Shown piece by piece: positions 55,536 through 64,000 of a DNA stretch of 64,000 bases. The translations under genes and the position numbers were made by a program. The notes under the pieces are model-generated. The model had not been told where the DNA came from and did not search any database. It worked only from the letters and a program-made list of their open reading frames with translations. Within the stretch, counting starts at the first letter, position 1. Every line of letters starts with the position of its first letter. The stretch comes from Pezicula radicicola (Eukaryota > Ascomycota > Leotiomycetes > Helotiales > Dermateaceae). The DNA is taken from the NCBI GenBank assembly GCA_003008705.1, contig PDUO01000010.1:992001-1056000 (forward strand), in the 5' to 3' direction.

Positions 55536-58316
55536 ATGAATATCATTCAGAGTTTACTGGCTTTCGCCCCGTCTGCAAGCATCGAGATGCATGACACTTG
55601 TAGATGCAAACCAAACTGCAAGCCATCGAATAAGCACTCTCTGATAAGCTCAAACTTCCTCATTCGATCTTGACATGTAAGGCTAACGAGGCTTCGACTT
55701 GTCATGTCACATTCAGACACCGTACGTAGTACTACTACTCACAACCCAGCTTACCGCCGTTCTGTAACCTGATCAATCGTCTTTACATACTTTTCGCAGC
55801 TTTTTTGCAGACACTGCTTAATCTGGATGGGCGGCCTGTAGCACAGCCATGCGATAGTGAGTGTGGGATTATGGACCACATAATCTTTCTCAACAGCCCG
55901 CTACACTACTGCTGCAGCATTACAAGTTGTGACGTGGTGTATTTTCCGATTGAAAATAGATTATGAGCGAACGTTTAAATGCCTCACTTTGTTTTCCCGC
56001 CGTCTTTTTTCCCCTAAAGGAAGTTGGGGTTGGGGATAAGAAAAAGGGAATTCTTAGTGATTAATGTGAATAATAAGGAATGAAGCTGCTAAGTTGGGAC
56101 TCTCTTTTTCGTGGGGTTGGGGGTAAGATTGAGTCGGAAGAAACTCACGTGGACAAGTGGAAAAGAACCCTGCTGCCAGCTATGAGCTGTGTTCCGAGGT
56201 TCGAATTTAAGAACATTCTCTTTGTGCGCTCATAAACGGTGTCGTAGCACAAGTGGAAATTATAAAATCCACAGCTCATCAAAGACCAGGTATGATCTTA
56301 TGGATCTTCAACTCCGGCTCGTGCCGTTAAAAGATTGAGTCCTCATCCCAGCCTCTCCATTAAGAGATCGTCTTTCTGATATGAAGGATCCTCGAATTAT
56401 AGACCGATTTCGGTGAATCCACAATCTGATAATCATCTATTTGACGGAAATTCTGTTTGCTTTTCGCGGATTTCTGACTCTCACCGCTTCTGTTGTGCCT
56501 CTCACGACTCTTGCTTCGCCTGGTAAATGAGAGAGGCTGTTGGCATTGCAGATGCAGCGATGCAGCGCTGCCTAAATCCTCCGCTCAGCCGCTGGAAATA
56601 CAGTGAGAGTGATGTAGAATAGAGTGCTCTTGCAATGATGTCCTCCGTGTGTACCGGGCCAAAGAAGGTACACTGAAGATTTGAAGTACCGATATGAGAA
56701 GCGGGCCGCCCGCACAACATCGCTGCCCAAGTTCGGGGCCAGGTTTGTGAAAGTTGATCCTTCGGTTTTATGACGGTTGGGCGCATGGGGTGAAAGAGGT
56801 CTAGCCTCATAGAGTATTAGAGTCATGTATGGGGAGCTGAGGCTTGTGATTAAGCCTTGGGTGGTGAGCCGTTCCCCATGGCCAAGCCTAACCTAAGTAT
56901 AGGACTGGCCGACTCCGCGGAGTAGTACGTAGTGTGATCAAAGGGTCATGATGCGTGGAAAGTTTAAGGGTTGTTGAATGGGTGTGCACTAGGTATGTTA
57001 TATCGCGGTGATTATTGTTGACTGTGACTGGAGGATAGAGTCAAAGCCTATGACTGGGTTGCAGCGGACAGCTGACAGCCTAACAAGCAATACTGCTTCT
57101 CGGGTGGTCGGGGATAGATGAAGGATGAATAATGTGAGCCCTCATCAAAAAGCATGATGGCTGTGACGACCTCCCTTTCAGACTGACTTTCCCCCCCGAG
57201 GCATGGATTGAGGGAGCCTGTTCCCCCACGTTGAGTGGTGCCCCTGGCTGCCTTGGGGGTCCAAGGGTCCAAGATGGAAGGTTACTCATGAACGAGCGAA
57301 TAGCGAATGAATGAATTGGTACAGGACAGCACAGGTACTGAACTGTACCACGTATGAAGATACGCCGTCGCCCGTCGCGGGCAGAAGCCGATGCAAGGAG
57401 GGACTGAGCGAGCAGACGAGACAGATCGGAAAGTCTGAGAGAGGGAGAAAGGGGAGAATGGGTCTGACTGTGGCAGAACTTTAGAAGAGCCAGGCGAACA
57501 CTATGGCCCATCTCGAACTCGTATAATTGAACAAATAATACAGTATATAGTGGTACCACCTCGACTTAAACAATACCATACTGTACCGACTCGTTCATCC
57601 CAGGCATCCCAGACTGTGCTGTGTCAGTTTTCGCCTGGGTCGCCCCCCGTCGCCAGTCTTCAGAGGTGTGTCGTGTGCAAGGTCTAGTACTACTCGACAA
57701 GGACTGTACTGCGGACACGATTCCTTATCTTGGTACGAACTTTCTTACCAAGCCGGTGAGCCAGCCTTATTCTTATTCCGCACAAGCGCTGTCGCATCCC
57801 ACCCTATCTCGCCGCCGATATTACCAGGCTTTGCCCATTTGGCTGCACAAGTCACTTAGTCCAGTGCAACAACACTTCCATATCTCCTGCTTCTCTCTAC
57901 CAATCTTCGACTGTCACCACAACCACTCAACAACCACCACATACGAATCACACTTCACCACCACAGCCAAACAAGTCCGAAAGCAACTCAACTCGCCGCC
58001 CTCATGTCATTATTCACATCTGCCCTCTAGACCAACCCAGCATACAGCCTGACATGCCTCACAAGGATCACCAAACGCAACTGTGTATTGAACTGTTCTT
58101 AACCACCAGAGTCTCCTTCCGATAAGACTTACACCACCCTCAGTTAACTGAGAAGGGCCTTTAAACTCTCCCAGACCCCTTTGCCGACTTATCGTACCCC
58201 CCTTTGGACAGGTTTTCCAGTCCCGAAGTTGCTATTACATGATAGCTAGTTACGGATCCAGCCGAAGCCTTCTTCCACACACGCGACTCCCCCGGCGGAG
58301 CCACTGACTTGTGACG

Positions 58317-59789
58317 ATGATGGCTCCACGAAGCTTTCTCTTCACGCGTCAGCAGCCCTCACCAACTTCGAGTCCCAAGCAAATAAAGAGTGCGAAGACG
58401 TCAGAACGTAGGAATGGGTCACCGACAAAGACCAAAGCCGACATGTCTACCACCACAACCGTCACCGAGTCGAGGCCGACTACACCTTCGTCACCAGTTA
58501 TAATCCCGATGCGCACGAATCACGACTCTGCTCACGAAAAGCCAAGATCACAAATGAGATATGAGCGTCCTCGGAATAGCAAGAAAACGCCAGGCAGATC
58601 CGAACATCGTGCTCGACATATTCACTCTCCCGACGCGATACCTCCTTCGGTCGCAGCCTTGCTGGCCATCACAGCTATACCAACCCAAAAGACGAATACT
58701 TTACGAAAGAGGGGGGTTTCGACCCAGAGGCTCACGGTGGATGCGGTATTACAACATACGGGAGAGGCCGAGAAGGAGAGAAGTTTAAGCATATCTATGC
58801 ACAAGAGTCCCTTGGACTTCTTACTTACTCCCCTGGATGAACTAGAAGATGATGATTTCTTTGTTGGGAGTGATAGTGGAATGGAATCTACAATGTCTAC
58901 TAGGACCATGTCTAGCGAGTCTATGCCCTCTCTGGACAATGAATCAATGATGTCGCCGTCGCCATCACTTAACTCGCTGGCAACTCCAGGATCCCGCGGA
59001 AGGAGGTCATTACCAAAGAGGAAAATAGTATCATCACCACCTGCCGAGACGGCAGATCACCCATTGTTCACACCGGAATTGGATATCGAGCAGATGGACT
59101 TTCGGGTTTTCGACCGGTCTCATGAGGATGAGAAGCCTCTAGAGATCGCAACCACTCCAAGGAAATCAGCCTTCAAATCGAACTTAACAGCATCTTTACG
59201 AGCCTTAGCATCAGCAGCCAGATCATCAGCAAGATCTTTCTCTACCCTTGCAACACCAATGATAACGCCTGACGACTTTCTCACAAGATCCATCATTTCC
59301 ATTGATCCACGCGTACCCTTTACAGATGAGCGCATGCCACCAAAGCTAGAAGATACACCAACACCAGCCCTTCGCCGCTACCTAAACCCTACCACCAACG
59401 CCCCAATTGAAGCTCACGTGCCCTCGTACCTCGCCCAAACAACCAGTACCAGCAAAGTTACCGCCTCAATTCAGATGCAAACATACAAAATCTCAAGATC
59501 CGCAAAGGGGACTTCACCAAGTGTTATCAGTCGACGTACACAACCAACCTCTGAGGATGCTTTTGCCGAGGTCGCCGCTGGACCTGTTGCTCGTCAACGC
59601 GACATGCGAGAGAATAGCGACTTCATTAGAGTCGCCGTTATGGAGATGGAAATGCGCAAGAAGGGCAAACTGCGCGAGGACAGGCCAGGACGAGCACGAT
59701 GGGCTTTGGAGCCGCGGAAACCAAGAACAACGCCTTACGAGATAGGAGAGGATGGAATCCCAGTGCGATGGATAGCCGTTACACAATAA
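58317..59789 (+). CDS. Ser/Pro/Thr-rich conserved-looking protein of unknown function
   Basis: Single exon, 490 aa, starting at ATG 58317 (a second ATG follows at once). I do not recognise a named family. The protein is hydrophilic and rich in Ser, Thr, Pro and Arg, with many SP/TP pairs suitable for kinase regulation (TPSSPV, MSPSPS, TTPRKS). Notable segments are IHSPDAIPPSVAALLAITAI, KSPLDFLLTPLDELEDDDFF, a Ser/Met-rich stretch near 190-220, ASLRALASAARSSARSFST (a possible amphipathic helix) and a C-terminal motif ENSDFIRVAVMEMEMRKKGK with PGRARWALEPRK. The C-terminal motif looks conserved in character and is the best handle for a homology search. Long CT-rich leader upstream. It could be a signalling or cell-cycle regulator, but nothing proves it. 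Confidence 0.8.
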   Translation: MMAPRSFLFTRQQPSPTSSPKQIKSAKTSERRNGSPTKTKADMSTTTTVTESRPTTPSSPVIIPMRTNHDSAHEKPRSQMRYERPRNSKKTPGRSEHRARHIHSPDAIPPSVAALLAITAIPTQKTNTLRKRGVSTQRLTVDAVLQHTGEAEKERSLSISMHKSPLDFLLTPLDELEDDDFFVGSDSGMESTMSTRTMSSESMPSLDNESMMSPSPSLNSLATPGSRGRRSLPKRKIVSSPPAETADHPLFTPELDIEQMDFRVFDRSHEDEKPLEIATTPRKSAFKSNLTASLRALASAARSSARSFSTLATPMITPDDFLTRSIISIDPRVPFTDERMPPKLEDTPTPALRRYLNPTTNAPIEAHVPSYLAQTTSTSKVTASIQMQTYKISRSAKGTSPSVISRRTQPTSEDAFAEVAAGPVARQRDMRENSDFIRVAVMEMEMRKKGKLREDRPGRARWALEPRKPRTTPYEIGEDGIPVRWIAVTQ

Positions 59790-62700
59790 GCTCCACTGCA
59801 CCACTCCATACGATCGGATTTCTCACGATACCTCCATCGGGTCCGTTATCCTTAAATGGACAAGTCAATACTGCAGCCGAACCTTCGCGTCAAACTCGCC
59901 AATCGTCTTGAAGTAAAAATCATCAGGAATCCAATCAACATCCTCGGATTATGTCGGAAAGCAGCTCATAGGGGTAAGGGCTAGATCGGCCTTCACGCGA
60001 CTCAGATCATCCCTTCTTGCGTTAGAGGCCGCCTCATCCGCACTTTGATTTTCCTTCTAGAAGGTCCGAGGGGAGGCCAATCCACCCAGTGAGAAGGTTT
60101 ACGTTTTCAATATGGCCCACTTTCCAGCGTCGTGCCCAGCTTTGCCAGTTGTCGGACTTCAGCGGATAGTCAGTGATCCACAACGCTCTTCTGCGAAAAG
60201 GCATCTTCCGATGTCGCAGATTGTCAGGAACGCCGGTGCAGCATGCGACAGTTGCACATTTGGCAAGGGAGGAGATAACGTATCATTGGAAGAAGCTCAT
60301 AGACCGACAAAACCACCGCGGTGACTTGGCTCTTTGACTCGCTCAAAAAGACGACGATATCGGACCACCTGACTGAACCTCGCATCTTTCAGAGTGCAGC
60401 TTATCAGCAATCTTGGCGCGCCGAGGCCAACAATATGCTAAGCAAGGATGTTGATCGTCAGGGACTTTTTCGTCCCAGGATCACAGCTTCACATACTTTA
60501 TGCACGCGGGGCTTGACCAGCACGCAGCGCGCAGAAATGACGATTCCTGTTGATTAGAGTTGGCCGTCACGGGTTCACCTTCCATTCGTTAGGTGTGGCG
60601 ACTTCCTTGATATTGTGAAATAATGACCTTCCCACTTCGTCATTACAAAGTTGCATACGGTTTTAAATGGGAAGGTCAGCAAGACACTACAGCAAACAAT
60701 ACACTTTTCCCTAAGCGAGACCGCCCGGTGAATGTGTAACGGTTAGCGGCTATGACGGTTGTGGGATTCGGCCACGTTACGTACTTTATTATTGGCATAC
60801 GGCGGCACCACGGCAAGATGGAAATCTTACTCGAGATAGCGGTGAAGAGAGGAAGGGCTTTTTTGCCAGGCAGGGAAAAGTCTTGACAAGTGGGATGGAT
60901 CGTATTGCCAGTGCTCCACGCACAGAATTTTCAACAAAGGCGGAGTAGCACAGGTAAAGAAAGGCCACATCGAAGCGAGGTGCTACCGGCATCAAAAATT
61001 GCAAAGCAAAAGCGCGACATTCACCGTGAAGTTGCATAAAGGATCCTCACAGAAACGCTTCTCGAGCAAAGGGTATGGGGCCGAGGGTGTGATTCGACGA
61101 CCGGTATTTAACTTGACACATTTTTTTATTCTTTTTCTCAGACTATGTTTTTTCCTGCATGACTTTATCACACTTTATCACTACCGGCATCATCTGGGTT
61201 TCAAGCAATGGAGCGGCATGGATGGATCAAATGGATTTTATGTAAATCATAGATATAGTTTATCTGGGGTGCATTGGTGTGCGCATGAGCGATATAGGAT
61301 TTATTTATTGGGAGCATATTATACATAGCGAGGTGCTACAGAACTCATACCATGGTTTTCTGTCTTTTTATGTCAGAGTCTGGCCAATTGTCTTCTGACT
61401 TCTGTATATAGCAGCCCTGCAAAGGGAAGGATGACATCAAATATATGTATATACTTATGATTTATGTCCGCCTGTTTACGATATACCTGTTCTCTTTAAT
61501 TTGAATGTGATGTTTGAAATGAAGTATTTTCATCCGTTTCGTAGTTACCAGCAACCTCAAACTTCGTTCAACAAGCTACATGGTCATTTCTTTCCAAGGC
61601 TCTTGGCTTCACTGACGGTCTTCTGATCAATCACTTATATCTTGGAGTTCTTACAGAACTAGGGTATACCTAAAGTAGTATCTGGACTGAATATTTCAGT
61701 TGACTTCTAAAGTTGACCTTTGGGTAGTCGAAACACAGATAAGTACACTGACCGAGGAAAATAGTATTACTCGTGTTGAAAAGAAGGAGATATGCACAGA
61801 GTAAACCTAACTCTCACACTGTTGTAGCTACAATAATTAGAAGGTAACAATAGCGTGTATTTTCTATATTTCCACCATTTCCACTATCACAATACTAGAA
61901 CTAGCCATGTTCCCACTATTTGTCCTCGTAGTCTCCCTTCCCCTGCCTACATGCAAACCAGGGAAGCATAGCACTTGATGTTCCACCCAAGATGACACTT
62001 TAACCATCACATCGGGTATCCTCGTGCCAGGAATTCGAGAACCCATCGAGGTTGTTTCTTGAGAGTGCCGGTGTTGCACTCAAAAAATATGATGGAACAC
62101 GTAAATAAGCGAGCGCTTGCTATTTACCAATATCATCTAGAAAAGCACACGAGGAAGTTAGTAATATCTGCAAGAATTTCTCGTTTCCACCACTACGAGT
62201 ACTAATTCGGTTTAGGAAACACAAGGATACAGAATATGCCACCCAATTGCTCCTTGAGAATGGGGACGGTACATTCTCTGTTATCAACCAGGAGACCAAC
62301 GAGGTAGAGAATGGCCTATTCATTGAAGTCTAGTGGTCGGTGGCTTGAACGAAAAGCAAGTACTTATCCATGACAACCCACCATGGTCCCTTAACTTCCA
62401 CACTATCTCTGTATCTCTGAAGTTACTTAATACTTTCAAATGACAACAGTGCCTTAAGTGAGAACAGACTTCGTTACTTCCCTTTTTTAAAAAGGATCTT
62501 TGAGAGAACCAGTAGTAGAATCACCAGTAGCACTTGTAGATGTACTAAAACTCGCAGCATCACTATGCTCGGTGCTCTTGCCTCCGAATCTTGTAGAAGA
62601 ACGAAGTCGATTGATAAGATAGGCAAAATGATCGTCTAGTGGCCTGCGACGGTTATCATGCCTCTTCTTACCTAGTTTTGTTTTTCTTTCTGTTTTAAGA

Positions 62701-63098
62701 AGAAAGGGAGTTATGTATTAGCATCCCGAGTAATATAGAAGAAGGGAATAGGTTAGAGCTTGCTATTTGTAAAAAATTATTAATGCTCGTTCTAGATATC
62801 TTCATCCTCTATATCGTTTAAAGCATACTTCAATAGCGGATACCTGCGCCTCCTTGTTCTTTCTCGTTTCTCATATGTATCACATCAATGATTTAAGACT
62901 CACTAAGAAGGTAGGTAATGACCCATACCACAACAAGTAGAGCAACTGCACCAAAATCAAATCATCTCAAAAGCCATAACATTCTATCATAAAAACAAAA
63001 AGCAGATCAACCCCCCAACCCCACCCCCACACCCCAACACCAAACCCAAAAAGTCCCACCCCAAGTCCCACACCAAGAATCCTATAGCACATCATCCC
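59790..63098. other. Gene-free interval
   Basis: 3.3 kb with no supported gene. Frames at 60112-60557, 60789-61037, 60999-61328, 61864-62079 and 62120-62323 lack recognisable content and overlap one another or sit in AT-rich DNA. A tract dominated by C runs at about 63009-63060 flanks the 3' end of the TRI14-like gene. Confidence 0.4.
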
Positions 63099-64000
63099 TT
63101 AAACAAAAAGCGCCTCCAAGCTAGCAGTAACATCCGGGAACGGGTAAACCGTACGATTACCAGCAGTATCAAACTCAGCGCCATCAAAAAAGTAGGCCTC
63201 ACTAATATAAACCGACTCATCAATCTGAACGGTAGCAGTAGGAAGAGGACCACCATCAGTAAGAGGATTAACAATATCACCCAAATAACTGGCAGTCTCC
63301 CAAGAATCAGTAGATTGGAAAACACGAATAGCATTCAATCCATCATCTGAACAAAGGAAGATTGAATTGTTGTATTTCGGTGGTGTGTAGACTCCATCAC
63401 ATGTAATTGTTGAGTTTACGGTTGGGAGGTTGGTTGTTGGGATCTTAACTGCTTCGACTGTTGTATTGCTGGAGTTGGTGAGGATATAGACGAGTGATTG
63501 TTCTGTGTCATCGTGAAGAATCAATTTGTTATCTGCCCAGACAAGTCCTCCGTATGTCGCTAGACTATTGTTCGTATCTGTTGGAGCGAAGAAAACGGAA
63601 ATATCTCCTTCGGATGAAAATTTCGCGATAGCAGGGCCGTATGTAGCAAGATAGTAAGCATTTCCTTGATCATCTTGTGCGATATCTTGGAATCCATTGA
63701 CAACGTGTCCGGTAATGTTTAATGCTTCTGCTTGGAAGTCATCGAGGCTTTTGACGAAGACTGTGGATGAGGTGTTGGTATCGTATTTGATGAGGTTATT
63801 GGTACCGGTGAGATTCGCTCCTTGTGAGAGGAATGGCTCTGCTGCGTTGGCGGCGAAGTATACGAATCCGGTTTGGGCATTGTAATCGATACCTGAGACG
63901 TGGTATGAGGAGTTTCCGGTTATTCCATCGTAGGTTAGGAATTCGAGACTTTTGGTTGCTACATCGTAGACTGATACACTTGCATTGAAGGTAGAGCTGC
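63099..64000 (-). CDS. TRI14-like secreted-type beta-propeller protein, C-terminal part (runs off right edge)
   Basis: The frame is open from the right edge to the TAA at 63099-63101, giving about 300 residues with the N-terminus missing. The repeated propeller-like pattern fits the TRI14-like family of fungal proteins: SVYDVATKSLEFLTYDGI, HVSGIDYNAQTGFVYFAA, NNLIKYDTNTSS, GFQDIAQDDQGNAYYLATYG, SLATYGGLVWADNKLILHDD and GVYTPPKYNNSIFLCSDD. TRI14 itself lies in Fusarium trichothecene clusters but is dispensable for toxin synthesis, and its relatives are widespread outside such clusters. No other trichothecene gene is visible here. There are many NxS/T sites (NASV, NSSY, NLTG, NTSS, NITG), in line with a secreted glycoprotein. 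An SMP-30/gluconolactonase-type fold is an alternative description. Confidence 0.75.
   Translation of the reverse strand, partial: SSTFNASVSVYDVATKSLEFLTYDGITGNSSYHVSGIDYNAQTGFVYFAANAAEPFLSQGANLTGTNNLIKYDTNTSSTVFVKSLDDFQAEALNITGHVVNGFQDIAQDDQGNAYYLATYGPAIAKFSSEGDISVFFAPTDTNNSLATYGGLVWADNKLILHDDTEQSLVYILTNSSNTTVEAVKIPTTNLPTVNSTITCDGVYTPPKYNNSIFLCSDDGLNAIRVFQSTDSWETASYLGDIVNPLTDGGPLPTATVQIDESVYISEAYFFDGAEFDTAGNRTVYPFPDVTASLEALFV

Larger units (their letters stand above)
54072..58316. other. Large divergent gene-free interval
   Basis: 4.2 kb between LIG4 and the Ser/Pro-rich gene. The left part is AT-rich. A triple CACGTG array at 55506-55535 is listed separately. Frames at 55214-55424, 56502-56826 and 57048-57559 (minus) are unsupported. 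From about 57600 to 58316 the plus strand is CT-rich and stop-dense with several ATGs, as in long leaders of fungal regulatory genes. The frame at 57621-58052 lies in this leader. Confidence 0.45.

Noticed and set aside
57080..57559. 159-codon minus-strand frame
   Set aside because: Ser/Pro/Arg-rich reading of GC-richer leader-like DNA with no domain; probably chance.
60728..60785. tRNA-like string with GGTTAGCGG and GGATTCGGCC
   Set aside because: No acceptor-stem pairing and an imperfect B box; cannot be folded into a cloverleaf.
1..64000. CRISPR arrays, bacterial operons, viral insertions, dispersed 5S rRNA
   Set aside because: None seen. Repeats present are short tandem or simple-sequence tracts typical of fungal intergenic DNA.

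Overview
The window is nuclear DNA of a filamentous ascomycete. Most genes carry several short introns (about 45-115 nt, GTAAGT-type donors, CTAAC-like branch sites). The gene content is typical of Pezizomycotina: fungal MFS families, an RTA1 protein, a SAT4/Pth11-like receptor, a Zn2Cys6 factor, a yapsin-like protease and a DUF7580-type gene. The AT-rich, intron-rich style would suit a Leotiomycete, but that is only an impression. All gene models were spliced by hand. The joins keep frame and restore family motifs unless stated otherwise. No bacterial, viral or CRISPR material was seen.

Layout. 1-971: 5' part of a VBA-type MFS transporter (minus, runs off the left edge). 1829-8908: a sulfur-scavenging group made of a secreted arylsulfatase, a convergent TauD-type sulfonate dioxygenase, a decayed gene and a Dal5/Soa1-type anion transporter. 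10389-12202: an orphan Cys-rich protein. 13749-15238: a monocarboxylate-type MFS. 16437-19421: a large ZZ/EF-hand membrane protein. 19764-20801: a MEMO1-family protein. 21389-23455: a broken DUF7580-like gene. 25218-26324: RTA1 protein. 27278-28969: Zn2Cys6 regulator. 30979-32755: plasma-membrane syntaxin (SSO1). 33643-34674: low-complexity hypothetical. 35301-37000: aspartic protease. 38345-38443: intron-containing tRNA-Gln(CUG). 39922-41519: SAT4/Pth11-like receptor. 44193-46169: a second Dal5-family MFS. 46799-48530: secreted carboxylesterase. 50937-54071: DNA ligase IV. 58317-59789: conserved-looking Ser/Pro-rich protein. 63099-64000: 3' part of a TRI14-like beta-propeller protein (minus, runs off the right edge).

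How genes may work together. The arylsulfatase releases sulfate from sulfate esters. The TauD enzyme releases sulfite from sulfonates. The Dal5-type transporter is of the family that imports organosulfur anions. A sequence matching the Cys3/MetR consensus ATGRYRYCAT lies 225 nt upstream of the TauD start. Together these suggest a locus induced by sulfur limitation.

The strongest oddity is the syntaxin. Behind its membrane anchor it has a tail of about 155 residues with nine PG-containing repeats. A weak-donor intron lies exactly at the anchor, and retaining it would give a short, ordinary tail-anchored form instead.
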